Source: an uncultured Opitutia bacterium (GTDB lineage Bacteria; Verrucomicrobiota; Verrucomicrobiia; Opitutales; Opitutaceae). From it: DNA of 64,000 nucleotides. This document shows positions 52,898-61,488 of the stretch, piece by piece. A program made the translations under genes and the position numbers. The stretch is from contig CAIOAO010000013.1 of the NCBI GenBank assembly GCA_903855985.1, positions 28,979-92,978 on the forward strand. The letters run 5' to 3'. The first letter of the stretch is position 1; each line of letters opens with the position of its first letter. A model generated the notes under the pieces. The model ran no database searches, was not told where the DNA came from, and saw only the letters and a list, made by a program, of their open reading frames with translations.

Positions 52898-52993
52898 TTG
52901 CCCGCGAATTGCGCGAATAAAACCCGTATTGGATGAAAACCATCCCTGCCTTGATTGGTTTTATTCGCGTAATTTCGCGTGATTAGCGGGCAA
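52898..52993. repeat. Family H hairpin repeat (CGCGAATNA units)
   Basis: Left arm 52898-52925 and right arm 52957-52993 are inverted copies; the right arm has one additional 9-nt unit. Read inward both have TTGCCCGC at the outer end and GCGAATAAAACC at the inner end. The centre is about 31 bases. The element spans almost the whole 120-base gap between the 1439-residue gene and the nitrilase gene, ending about ten bases before its start codon. Confidence 0.85.
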
Positions 52994-53003
52994 AACTCTT
53001 CCC

Positions 53004-53918
53004 ATGAAACGCCCGCTCACCCTCGCCGCCGTCCAGCTGCCCTCCTCCGCTCCCGGCAAGTCCAACGCCGCGCGGCAGCGCGCCAACTTCGCCCTCGCCG
53101 AGACCTGGCTCCATGATGCCGGCCGGCGCGGCGCCGACATCGCCTGCATCGGCGAAACCTTCAACGTCCTCGGCGCCAAGCTCACCCGCCGCAACGTCCC
53201 TCCGCTCGTCCGCCGCGCCCTGGCCGACACCACCCGCCGTTTCGCACCGATCGCGCGCCGGCACAAAATGGCCATCATCGCCCCGATCCTCGCCGTCGTG
53301 GACGGCATCGTGCGCAATGTCGCGGTTGTGTTCGATCCGAAGGGCCGCGTGGTCGGGCACTACTGCAAGGTCCACTGCATCGAGAACGAGAAGGCCTATG
53401 GCGTCGTGCCCGGTGACACCTGGCCGGTCTTCGAACTGTGCGGGGCCAAGGTCGGCATCCAGATCTGCCACGACACGTCCTTCCCCGAGAGCGCGCGGTG
53501 CCTGACGATGAACGGCGCCGAGATCATTTTCTGGCCGCACGTGATGAGCGGTTGGGGCGGCGAGTTCATGGACATCCTCCTCCGCGCCCCGGCAATCCAC
53601 AACGGCGTGCATTTCGCGCCGGTCTGCTTCGGCTGCCCGCCGGAGAAATCCTGGATGCCCGGCATGCTCCTTGGCCGCAGCAGCATCATCGCCCCCGACG
53701 CCATGATCCTCGCTGACGCCGGCCACCACCCCGGCATCGCGCTGGCCACGATCGACCTCGCCGCCCCGCGCATCGCGCAGTGCTTCACCCGCATGGGCGA
53801 CTGGGTCTGGAAGATCGACATGGCCAACGACCGCCGCCCCGACACCTACGCCCCGCTCATCCGCCCCGTGAAACGGCGGAAGCCGGTTCGGGCTGCGCTG
53901 GCACACAAGGTCCGGTAG
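53004..53918 (+). CDS. Carbon-nitrogen hydrolase (nitrilase superfamily)
   Basis: 304 residues. Catalytic triad visible: Glu51 (CIGETFN), Lys122 (HYCKVH) and Cys155 (GIQICHDTSF). The fold and the conserved segment AEIIFWPHVMSG match amidases of the nitrilase superfamily, possibly N-carbamoyl-type. Substrate not predictable. The hairpin repeat just upstream leaves little room for a separate promoter, so it may be read through from the 1439-residue gene. Confidence 0.9.
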   Translation: MKRPLTLAAVQLPSSAPGKSNAARQRANFALAETWLHDAGRRGADIACIGETFNVLGAKLTRRNVPPLVRRALADTTRRFAPIARRHKMAIIAPILAVVDGIVRNVAVVFDPKGRVVGHYCKVHCIENEKAYGVVPGDTWPVFELCGAKVGIQICHDTSFPESARCLTMNGAEIIFWPHVMSGWGGEFMDILLRAPAIHNGVHFAPVCFGCPPEKSWMPGMLLGRSSIIAPDAMILADAGHHPGIALATIDLAAPRIAQCFTRMGDWVWKIDMANDRRPDTYAPLIRPVKRRKPVRAALAHKVR

Positions 53919-53950
53919 GATCCGCCTTAGGCGATCCGGGCCTTGCCCGG

Positions 53951-54361
53951 CTACACCAAGGCTCGGGTCAGTTTCCACCCCAGCAGGAAATCGAGCGCGA
54001 CGTACTCGTGCAGCAGCACGATCAGCCAGAACACGACCTGGTAGGAGATCTTCGCTGTCTTGTGCCGGAACTGGCGCTGGGCGAGGAAAGCGCCGGGCCA
54101 GCCGCCCAGCAGTTCAAACCCATGCAGCGTCGCCTCCGGGACGCGCCACTCGCCCGCTTCCGCGCGGCGCTTGTCGCTCCAGTACGACAGCCACGTGAAA
54201 AATGACATCGCCAGCACTCCCCCCGCGAGGAGCCGCCAGTCGATTCCCGGCCCCAGTCGGCCCAGTGCCATTGCGGGACCAGCCAGTAGTAACAGGAGTA
54301 CTGCCAGCGCAGCGGCACTCACGCCGCCGGCGCGCGGAGTCCGGTTCGGCGGCGCACGCAT
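53951..54361 (-). CDS. DUF1294 membrane protein
   Basis: 136 residues from the ATG at 54361. Three or four hydrophobic segments and the family pattern SYWSDKRRAEAGEWRVPE followed by LLGGWPGAFLAQRQFRHKTAK. DUF1294 proteins are small inner-membrane proteins of unknown function, sometimes fused to a cold-shock domain; here the cold-shock part is absent. The frame runs further upstream into the SGNH gene, so the downstream ATG is used. Five bases separate it from that gene's stop. Confidence 0.85.
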   Translation of the reverse strand: MRAPPNRTPRAGGVSAAALAVLLLLLAGPAMALGRLGPGIDWRLLAGGVLAMSFFTWLSYWSDKRRAEAGEWRVPEATLHGFELLGGWPGAFLAQRQFRHKTAKISYQVVFWLIVLLHEYVALDFLLGWKLTRALV

Positions 54362-54366
54362 CGGCG

Positions 54367-55404
54367 TCAGCCCAACAGCGCCAGGATCACATCCGCGTAC
54401 AGCCGGTGGCCGAAGTCGTTCGGGTGGTTCACGCCGTTGCCGGTGAGGTCGAGGAATTTTTTGCGCTCCACGATCCACGTCCAGATGGACGTGACATCAG
54501 CCACGGCCAAGCCCGGCTGGCGGAGCGTGAGCAACTGTTCCAGATACGCGGGATAAAGGTCCGGCGCGGAGTATTGCCAGGTCTCGTTCGCGGTCATGGT
54601 GGCGACGCAGATCACGTCGCAGTCGGGACACGCGGCGCGCATCACCGCGGCCATCCGCGCGACGTCCTTGCGGTATTTCGAGGGCGGGTAACGGCCCGAC
54701 GCGTCGTTCATGCCGAAGGCGATCAGGAACAGGTCCGGCTTCTCGCCGGCCGCGATGGTCATCTGCTCGACGCCCCAGGGCGCAGTCATGCCGCCGACCG
54801 AGAGGTTCTTCAGCTCCACCGCAGCGCCGAAACGCTGACGGAGCCGGTCCACCACGAGGTTGGGATAACCCATCAGTCCCGGCGGCGCGCCCACCGTCCC
54901 CGACGCATTCGCGCCGGTGGAGATGCTGTCGCCCAGCACGAGCACCTTGATGGACTCCTTGGCCTTGAGTCGCTCAATGGTCAGCTCCAAGCCGGCCGTG
55001 TCGGCCGCGGGCACCGGCCCGGACCACGCCTCCGCCGGCTCGTAGGCCGCGTGGACCTGCTGGTCATGATAGAAGTGCCCCTCGCCATACAGCAGGTGCT
55101 TTTTCCCGTCACGTGCCGCCGCAATCGAGTCGGGCGAACCGGGCGGCAGCAGGACCTGCGTCCGGAATGGAATGCGGCTCGGAGGCGTGAGCACGATTTC
55201 GCGGCTGCCTGGCTGCCACGTGAAGTCCTGCCCGGCCTCGTAACTCACCTCACCGGTGGCCTTGGTCAGCCGCGGCAGCGCCTTCGGGACGAACAACAGC
55301 CGCGCCGAGGCCTGCGCCTGACCCGCCTCCTGCACAAAGAACAGCGGGTCGCCCGCCATGGCGCGCGTTTTCCAGATCGGTTCGTTTCCCGGGGGTGGTT
55401 GCAT
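54367..55404 (-). CDS. SGNH/GDSL-family hydrolase
   Basis: 345 residues. The C-terminal two thirds form the esterase domain: nucleophile Ser160 in LGDSIS, oxyanion Gly in SVGGMT, Asn in FGMNDAS, and the His of the NHPND block near residue 327 completing the triad. The N-terminal about 120 residues are a beta-rich region like a carbohydrate-binding module (WQPGSREIVLTPPS). No signal peptide is obvious. Likely a carbohydrate esterase, fitting the surrounding sugar genes. Confidence 0.85.
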   Translation of the reverse strand: MQPPPGNEPIWKTRAMAGDPLFFVQEAGQAQASARLLFVPKALPRLTKATGEVSYEAGQDFTWQPGSREIVLTPPSRIPFRTQVLLPPGSPDSIAAARDGKKHLLYGEGHFYHDQQVHAAYEPAEAWSGPVPAADTAGLELTIERLKAKESIKVLVLGDSISTGANASGTVGAPPGLMGYPNLVVDRLRQRFGAAVELKNLSVGGMTAPWGVEQMTIAAGEKPDLFLIAFGMNDASGRYPPSKYRKDVARMAAVMRAACPDCDVICVATMTANETWQYSAPDLYPAYLEQLLTLRQPGLAVADVTSIWTWIVERKKFLDLTGNGVNHPNDFGHRLYADVILALLG

Positions 55405-55539
55405 GCCGGCGTAGCGAACCCAGTGACTTCCCTCCGCTCAAGGCCTAATCGCATCCGGCAGGGACGCACGGTTTCGGGCAAAATATGCGGCGACAGGGGC
55501 CGTCATACCGCCTATGATGGCGCCACATCCTTCGCCGCC

Positions 55540-56283
55540 ATGCTGTTGAAATTAATCTCCTGCAATGTTTTCCAGCGTGAGGCCTCCTGGTGCATCGCGC
55601 GCTCACCACACGTGATCGATGTCGAGTACACCGAGCTCGGCGAGCACGTCCGCAGCGCGGGCTTGCGTGAGATCATCCAGGCGAAAATCGACGCCACCGA
55701 GGCCTCGGGGAAAGCCTACGACGCGATCCTCCTGCTCTTCGGCCTGTGCGGCAATGCCACCATCGGGCTCCAGGCCCGCCGCACCCATCTCGTCATTCCC
55801 CGTGCCCACGACTGCTGCACCATCCTCCTGGGTTCGCGCAAGAAATTCGCCGATCACTTCGCCGGTGCGCCCAGCACGCCGTTCTCGTCGGCCGGCTACA
55901 TCGAGCGCGGCAATTATTTTCTGCGTACCAGTGACGACGGCGCCCCCGAGGTGCAGGTCGGCGACGCGTACCAGGCGCTCGTGGCCAAATACGGCGAAGA
56001 GGATGCCAAGTATATCTGGGCCGAAATGCACCCCGACCACGGCAACGACAAGGCCGTCTTCATCGAGCTGCCCCAAACCAGCCACCTCGGTTACGCCCAG
56101 CAGTTCCGCGAAAAAGCCGCGGCCGCGGGCAAGGAGATGGTCGAGCTGCCGGGCGACATCCGGCTCATTGAGAATCTCCTGCTGGGCAACTGGGACGCGA
56201 AGGAATACCTCACCGTCCCGCCCGCCGCGATCACCGAGGGCGTCTACGACTGGGACGAGGTCATCCGGGCCAAAAAGCCCTGA
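55540..56283 (+). CDS. DUF1638 protein
   Basis: 247 residues from the ATG at 55540. Characteristic DUF1638 stretch: LVIPRAHDCCTILLGSRKKF with the paired cysteines, preceded by LLFGLCGNATIGL. Function unknown; members in anaerobes and aerobes are often near corrinoid methyltransferases and related genes, and two UroD-like proteins occur elsewhere in this window. Cysteine-containing motifs suggest metal or cofactor binding. Convergent with the ABC permease genes, divergent from the SGNH hydrolase. Confidence 0.85.
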   Translation: MLLKLISCNVFQREASWCIARSPHVIDVEYTELGEHVRSAGLREIIQAKIDATEASGKAYDAILLLFGLCGNATIGLQARRTHLVIPRAHDCCTILLGSRKKFADHFAGAPSTPFSSAGYIERGNYFLRTSDDGAPEVQVGDAYQALVAKYGEEDAKYIWAEMHPDHGNDKAVFIELPQTSHLGYAQQFREKAAAAGKEMVELPGDIRLIENLLLGNWDAKEYLTVPPAAITEGVYDWDEVIRAKKP

Positions 56284-56299
56284 CCTCCCCGCCGGGAGC

Positions 56300-57142
56300 T
56301 CAGCCTTTCACGCCGCCGAGCTGGATGCCACGGATCAGCTGCTTCTGCAGCAGCACAAAGATGATGATCAGCGGGATGACTGATATCGTCACCGCCGCCA
56401 TCAGCAGGTGCGTCGCCTGGCCGTGCTCCGTGTCGAAGAACATCAGGCCCACGGGCAGTGGAAACTTGTCCACCGACTTCATCATCACCAGCGGCCAGAA
56501 GAAGCTCTGGAAATTCCCCATGTAGGTGAAGATCGCCAGCGTCACCAGCCCCGGCCGGCTCAGCGGCAGGATCACGTCCCAGAAAATCTGCCACTTGCTT
56601 GCCCCGTCGATCTCCGCCGCCTCGTCGAGCGCGCGCGGAATGCCCATCATGAACTGCCGGAGGAGGAAGGTGCCGAACGCACCGAAGGCCGCGGGCAGGA
56701 CGAGTCCCGAGTACGTGTCCACCAGGTCCATCCGTACCATGAGCTGGAAGGTCGGGATGAGGGTCACGAGCCCCGGCAGCATCATCGTGCCGAGATAGAG
56801 GAAAAACACACGGTCGCGCCCCGGCCACTCCAGCCGCGAGAAACTGAACGCCGCCAGCGCGCTCGTGAAGACCTGCAGGATCGTCACCCACCCCGCGATC
56901 ACGAGGCTGTTCGCCGCGAAGCGCAGGAACGGGATGACTTTGAACACCTCCGGGTAGTTGCTCCAGCGCACGACCCCTGGCAGCCACTCGGGATCGGACG
57001 ATTCGCTCAGGGACTTGAAGCTCGTCAGCATCATCCAGACGAACGGCGCGATCATCAGCAGGCTGAGCACCGCCAGCAACAGGGACAGACCTGGTCCCGA
57101 GCGCTGGGCCTGGTGCGGGGAGTTGCGGGCCGGTTCAGTCAT
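56300..57142 (-). CDS. Carbohydrate ABC transporter permease, MalG type
   Basis: 280 residues with six spans and the cytoplasmic EAA loop DEAAEIDGASKWQIFWDVILPLSRP, which couples to the ATPase. Ends with a GGVKG-type tail, typical of MalG/AraQ-like permeases. Its start overlaps the stop of the MalF-type gene by eight bases. No ATPase gene is nearby, so a shared ATPase elsewhere in the genome is probably used. Sugar substrate unknown. Confidence 0.92.
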   Translation of the reverse strand: MTEPARNSPHQAQRSGPGLSLLLAVLSLLMIAPFVWMMLTSFKSLSESSDPEWLPGVVRWSNYPEVFKVIPFLRFAANSLVIAGWVTILQVFTSALAAFSFSRLEWPGRDRVFFLYLGTMMLPGLVTLIPTFQLMVRMDLVDTYSGLVLPAAFGAFGTFLLRQFMMGIPRALDEAAEIDGASKWQIFWDVILPLSRPGLVTLAIFTYMGNFQSFFWPLVMMKSVDKFPLPVGLMFFDTEHGQATHLLMAAVTISVIPLIIIFVLLQKQLIRGIQLGGVKG

Positions 57143-58628
57143 TGGCGGAGCGGTTGCCGAAGCGGAAGTTCAGCAGCGAGAGAATGAAGACGAGGGCGAA
57201 CAGCACCCAGGCCGCCGCCGAGGCGTAGCCCAGCCGGCCGGTTTCAAAGCCCTCGATGTAGATGAAATAGCTCAGCGTCGTGGTGGACCCCGCCGGGCCG
57301 CCCATCGTCATGACCCGCGCCATCTCGAACCCGCCCTGCAAGCCGTAGATGATCCCCATCACGCCGATGAAAAACGTGACCGGCGCCAACTGCGGCCACG
57401 TGATGTGCCAGAAGCGCTGCAACGATGAGGCCCCGTCCATGTCGGCCGCCTCATACAGCTCGGGCGGGATGTTGCTCAGGCCGGCCAGGTAAAGGATCAT
57501 GTTGTTGGAGCCGATGGCGGCCCACAGGCCCATGCCCATGATCGCCGGCTTCGCCCAGTCATAGTCGCCCAGCCAGTTGGGCGGCGTCAGCCCCGCGGCC
57601 GCGGCGGCCGGCAGCTCCGACCCCCAGGCCACACCCACGGCAAACAGCAGCAGCAGCGGCACCAGGCCGAGCGCGAGGGCGATCTCCGCGCTCAATCCGG
57701 TGTCGAGCGCACAGACCGGCCCCCAGCGGCGCGGGCGGCGCAGGATCACGACCGCCGCCACGGTTACGCCGACCGCGGCCAGGCCCAGTGCCCGACCGGT
57801 CGAAAGGCCGTGCCAGTGCAACTGGAAGACCTGCGGCAGCGCCAGCATCGCGAGGCCGGTGATCACAGCCACCGCGCCGGCACTCGCGTCATCCCAGTGC
57901 TGCCGCAGCCGCCAGAGTTGCCAGAGCGACACCGCGGTGGCCAACACCGCGCAGGCCAGCGGCAGGCCCCAGCTGAACACCGCCGGGGCGCTCCCGACCA
58001 CGGCCGCAAATCCGTCGAGCACCGGCGCGAGGCCCGCGTTGATCGGCCCGGTCTGGGGATTGTAGAGTTTTTTCCAGAGGACAAAGGTGGCGACGCCCGC
58101 GGTGAAGTTCGGCAGGTAGAACAGCGTCCGGTAGACGGACCCGCCCGTCAGCACCCCGGCCACCAGGCTCCCGGCGGCCAGCACGCCGAAGATGCACCAC
58201 ACCCCCGTCTGTCCCATGCCGCCCAGCCGCAGCAGCAGCCCGCTGCCGGTCAGCAGGAGCGTGGCCACGATAAACGCCCCGCGGCGCGCCACCGGGCGGT
58301 GGCTCACGCGCGTCAGCAGCAGCGCCGCCCCGAGGCTGCCCGCGATGGCAAACGGCAGGCCCAGCATCATGAAGAACGTGTTGCCGAGGTAGTGGAGGAA
58401 ATCGGGATGGTGGAAGAGCCAGGAGAAATTCTCGAAGCCCACGAAGCGCAGCGACTCGTGCCGGAAAATATTGTGCCGGAGGGTGTCCCAGTCCGTGAAC
58501 GCGATGCCGAAGCTCATCACCAGCGGCACGAGCGTGAACGCCGCGAAGCCGAGGATGTTGGGCAGCAGGAAGGCGAGGCCGGCGAGCAGCCGGCGCCGGG
58601 GGGAGCCGCGTTGGCCGAGCGTGCTCAC
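57135..58628 (-). CDS. Carbohydrate ABC transporter permease, MalF type, with a large insertion
   Basis: 497 residues, far above the usual 290-310. The start is a GTG at 58628 that overlaps the TGA of the binding-protein gene by four bases. After the first span (LLAGLAFLLPNILGFAAFTL) and the family's first loop there is an insertion of roughly 190 residues with four to six additional hydrophobic helices and an Arg/Trp-rich segment. The standard permease part follows, with the EAA loop YEAADMDGASSLQRFWHITWPQLAP near residue 389. It is the partner of the MalG-type gene. The extra helices are a real oddity. Confidence 0.88.
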   Translation of the reverse strand: MSTLGQRGSPRRRLLAGLAFLLPNILGFAAFTLVPLVMSFGIAFTDWDTLRHNIFRHESLRFVGFENFSWLFHHPDFLHYLGNTFFMMLGLPFAIAGSLGAALLLTRVSHRPVARRGAFIVATLLLTGSGLLLRLGGMGQTGVWCIFGVLAAGSLVAGVLTGGSVYRTLFYLPNFTAGVATFVLWKKLYNPQTGPINAGLAPVLDGFAAVVGSAPAVFSWGLPLACAVLATAVSLWQLWRLRQHWDDASAGAVAVITGLAMLALPQVFQLHWHGLSTGRALGLAAVGVTVAAVVILRRPRRWGPVCALDTGLSAEIALALGLVPLLLLFAVGVAWGSELPAAAAAGLTPPNWLGDYDWAKPAIMGMGLWAAIGSNNMILYLAGLSNIPPELYEAADMDGASSLQRFWHITWPQLAPVTFFIGVMGIIYGLQGGFEMARVMTMGGPAGSTTTLSYFIYIEGFETGRLGYASAAAWVLFALVFILSLLNFRFGNRSAND

Positions 58629-60097
58629 GGCGCGGTCTCCTTTTCCAGCCAGCCGTGCGCGCGGTAATACGCCAGGTGGAACGGATCGTTGATCCATGCG
58701 GCCGGCACCGGCCGGCCCGCAGCGCGGCGGGCGTCGATCTGCCGCTGGATCCGCATGCGCGCATCGTACAGCTTTCGCAGCTCCGGGTTGCGGTCCACGC
58801 TGAGCGCGATCTCGGCATTGATCCGGTCGCCCATGGCCTTGGAGGCCTGCGCCGCGGTCAGGCGGCCGGAGATCATCGCCTCGGTGAGCTCCTTCTCCTC
58901 CCGGAAGAGGATCGACTGCAGGACGAACGGGCTCTTGCTCACGGTCAGGCCCGTCTCGCGGGCGGCCTGGGCAAAGACCGCGGCCGAGCCCCATTCGTTG
59001 GGATGCGCGGCCGGGCGCAGGAATTCCTCCGTCTCCGCGAATTTGGGCACCGGCGGCGCCCCGTCGGCGATGCGCACGATCAGGCGGTTGAAGGGCTCGC
59101 TGGCCAGGTATTGCAGGAATTCCACGGACTCCTTCAGGTGCTTTGATCCGGCGTACACGCCCACCGAACCGCCGCCCATCTCGGTGTTGGGAAAGCCGTC
59201 CAACGCCGGTTCGACGGCGCGCAGCTGGAACTCCCCGCGGTGCCGGAGCATGATCAGCGCCCACTGGCCGACGTAAATCATGCCGAAACGGCCCGACACA
59301 AAATGCGAGAACATGCTGCCAAAGCCACTGATGTCCGCTGACATCGCCTCCCCTTCCTCCCGGCTGGGCATCAGGCGGTCCTCCACGGTCCAGCGGCGCA
59401 CCCGCTCGAGGATCTGCACGTTGCGCGGGTCGTCGAGGGTGCAGCGGGTGTCCGTCTCGTTGTAGTTGGCCAGGCCGACGCCGCGGCGCAGCACGTCCCG
59501 TGACACCAGGTTGGTGAAGAAGACCCGCTCGCGCGTGCCCGGCGGATTCGCCGCGGCGACGAATTTTTTTCCGAGCGCCTCGAACTCATCCAGGGACCAG
59601 CGCTGGGGCGGCTCCGGGATGTGGTATTTCGCAAACGTGGCGCGGTTGACCCAGTTGAGGTTGACCCCGGCGTTGCGGGGAAACCCGTATTGCCGGCCGT
59701 CGAAAATGAAGTCGCCAGAGAGCGCCGGGTAGGTCGCCGCCAGGGAAAAACCGAGGCGCTTCGCGTCCTCGGTCACATCCGCGATCATCCCCGTCGCGGG
59801 GAACAGGTCGGCCTCGTAGGCGTAAAGATCCATGATGTCGGAGCCCACGCCCGACAGGCCCTGCACCAGCTTCTTGGTCGGTTCCTGGTTGGTGTTGTCG
59901 ATGCGCAGCTCGACCGGCGGCAGCCCCTGCTCTTTCCGCCATTGCTGGAAGGTCTCCACCGTCGCCCGCTTGTTTTCATCGTCCTGGGTGTTCCAGTAGA
60001 TCACCGGGATGTCCCGGCGCAGGTCCGACTCCGTCCAGTGCAACGCCGCGGTCGCGAGCAGCAGGACGACGAGGGAGATGAAGAATCCGCGTTTCAA
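58625..60097 (-). CDS. Extracellular sugar-binding protein (MalE-like, membrane-anchored)
   Basis: 490 residues from a TTG at 60097, which gives a basic-then-hydrophobic N-terminus (KRGFFISLVVLLLA) acting as a signal or anchor; there is no lipobox cysteine. Type 1 solute-binding fold with PVIYWNTQDDENKR at the start, DLYAYEADLFPATGMIAD and GQWALIML segments. ATG starts further up the frame would add an unlikely leader. Starts the three-gene operon binding protein - MalF - MalG with overlapping stop/start codons, indicating tight coupling. Confidence 0.85.
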   Translation of the reverse strand: MKRGFFISLVVLLLATAALHWTESDLRRDIPVIYWNTQDDENKRATVETFQQWRKEQGLPPVELRIDNTNQEPTKKLVQGLSGVGSDIMDLYAYEADLFPATGMIADVTEDAKRLGFSLAATYPALSGDFIFDGRQYGFPRNAGVNLNWVNRATFAKYHIPEPPQRWSLDEFEALGKKFVAAANPPGTRERVFFTNLVSRDVLRRGVGLANYNETDTRCTLDDPRNVQILERVRRWTVEDRLMPSREEGEAMSADISGFGSMFSHFVSGRFGMIYVGQWALIMLRHRGEFQLRAVEPALDGFPNTEMGGGSVGVYAGSKHLKESVEFLQYLASEPFNRLIVRIADGAPPVPKFAETEEFLRPAAHPNEWGSAAVFAQAARETGLTVSKSPFVLQSILFREEKELTEAMISGRLTAAQASKAMGDRINAEIALSVDRNPELRKLYDARMRIQRQIDARRAAGRPVPAAWINDPFHLAYYRAHGWLEKETAP

Positions 60098-60225
60098 AGT
60101 GGGGTGGATCGTGGCGGGCCGACCGGAGCAGGCGTCAACCTGACAGAGGCGGCCGACGCGGCGCCACAAAAAATCGCGGCCCCGGGCGCCAAGTCCCCGG
60201 GGCGGTCATTCCCGGGTCCGCAGAC

Positions 60226-61377
60226 TTGCCATCAGTTCCCGCCCGCGTTGCCTTGGTCTCTCCCCTCCGCGTGCAACTCACCAAACACTGGGCCGCCACC
60301 CTCGAAGATTACGCCATCGACCTCGCCTGGTCGCCCGACGGCACCCTGCTCGCCGCCGCCGCCGCCAGCGGACCCGTGACGCTGTTCGCCGCCACCGACG
60401 GCGCCCGCCGCCACGACCTGCCCGGGCACGAGAACGGGACGAACTGTCTGGCCTGGGCGCCGCTGGCGCCGAAGGCAGAAGGAGGAGGGAAGAAGGAAGA
60501 AGTGGTGCAAACGGAAGCTAGGACCGATCCGGCTTCTTCCCTCTTCCCTCTTCCTTCTGCCTTGCTTCTCGCCACGGGTGGGCAGGACGGGGCGGTGAAA
60601 TTCTGGGACGCCACGGCGGGCCAGCACACAGCCACCGCCGCCCTCGGGTCCGCCTGGGTCGAGCACCTGGCGTGGCGCCCGACCGGCGGAACACCGGCCG
60701 TCCTCCTCGCCGCCGCGGGCAAAAACCTCTCCGCCCTGCGCGCCGACGGCTCGGTCGTGCATGCGTTCAAACCCGCGCCCAAGACGATCTCCGCACTCGC
60801 CTGGCAGCCGGCGGGCGGATGCGCCGCGGTGGCTTACTTCGGCGGCGTGACCCTGTGGGACGCCGATGATTTTCTCCCGCAGAAGGAATTCCCCTACGCC
60901 AACGGCATCCACGCGCTGGTCTGGTCGCCCGACAGCCGCTGGCTTGTCTCGGGCAACCAGGATCCCTCCGTGCACCTCTGGATTCCCGCCGAGGACGTCG
61001 AGCTCCAGATGAGCGGCTACGAGGGCAAGGTGAAGGAACTGGCCTACGACCACACCAGCCGCTGGCTTGCCACGGGTGGCGGCACCGAGTGCTGCGTCTG
61101 GGATTGTTCCGGCGCCGGCCCCGAGGGCCGCGAACCCGCGATGCTGCCGCACGAGTCGAAGATCTGCGCCGTCGCCTTCCAGCACTCGCACGGCCTGCTC
61201 GCCACCGCGTCGCAGGACGGCGTCGTCCAGCTCTGGAGTCCCGAGCGCAAGTCGCCGCTGCGCGCCACGGTGCGCATGCCGGCGGCCGCGACGAAACTCG
61301 CGTGGTCACCCGATGACGCCCTGCTCGCCATCGGCTCCGCCAAGGGCGCCGTCTACGTGCTCAAGTGCGAGGGCTGA
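60226..61377 (+). CDS. WD40-repeat protein interrupted by a hairpin repeat
   Basis: About 383 residues of WD40 beta-propeller blades (DLAWSPDGTLLAAAA, GGQDGAVKFWD, LVWSPDSRWLVSGNQD, GGTECCVWD, TASQDGVVQLW), enough for one seven-blade propeller. Protein-protein scaffold of unknown partner. At residues about 83-113 the sequence KAEGGGKKEEVVQTEARTDP and on is encoded by the family G hairpin (60472-60563) and breaks the pattern of one blade between CLAWAPLAP and LLATGGQDG, but the frame continues. Start is uncertain: TTG at 60226, TTG at 60253 or GTG at 60271 are candidates. Confidence 0.85.
   Translation: MPSVPARVALVSPLRVQLTKHWAATLEDYAIDLAWSPDGTLLAAAAASGPVTLFAATDGARRHDLPGHENGTNCLAWAPLAPKAEGGGKKEEVVQTEARTDPASSLFPLPSALLLATGGQDGAVKFWDATAGQHTATAALGSAWVEHLAWRPTGGTPAVLLAAAGKNLSALRADGSVVHAFKPAPKTISALAWQPAGGCAAVAYFGGVTLWDADDFLPQKEFPYANGIHALVWSPDSRWLVSGNQDPSVHLWIPAEDVELQMSGYEGKVKELAYDHTSRWLATGGGTECCVWDCSGAGPEGREPAMLPHESKICAVAFQHSHGLLATASQDGVVQLWSPERKSPLRATVRMPAAATKLAWSPDDALLAIGSAKGAVYVLKCEG
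60472..60563. repeat. Family G hairpin repeat (GAAGG units), inside the WD40 gene
   Basis: Left arm 60472-60502 and right arm 60533-60563 are 31 nt each and inverted, with about 28 bases matching; the centre is 30 bases. Arms are purine-rich (AAGGCAGAAGG, GGGAAG units) and unlike the flanking GC-rich gene. The repeat begins exactly on a codon boundary and adds about 31 codons to the protein. Confidence 0.88.
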
Positions 61378-61380
61378 GAA

Positions 61381-61479
61381 AGCGGTAAGCGATCAGCTTC
61401 ATTCGGGCTGCATTCGGAACGGAACCTGACGTGGCTCAGCGACTTCGAGGTCGATGCTTAACGCTTACAGCTTGCCGCC
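61381..61479. repeat. Family F hairpin repeat (TAAGC units), copy 2
   Basis: Left arm 61381-61399 (AGCGGTAAGCGATCAGCTT) and right arm 61455-61479 (GCTTAACGCTTACAGCTTGC and on) are inverted imperfectly. The units AAGCGATNAGC and GGTAAGCGAT match copy 1 at 14189-14254. The centre is 55 bases. Again between two convergent genes, here the WD40 and DUF481 genes. Confidence 0.6.
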
Positions 61480-61488
61480 TAAAGCTGA

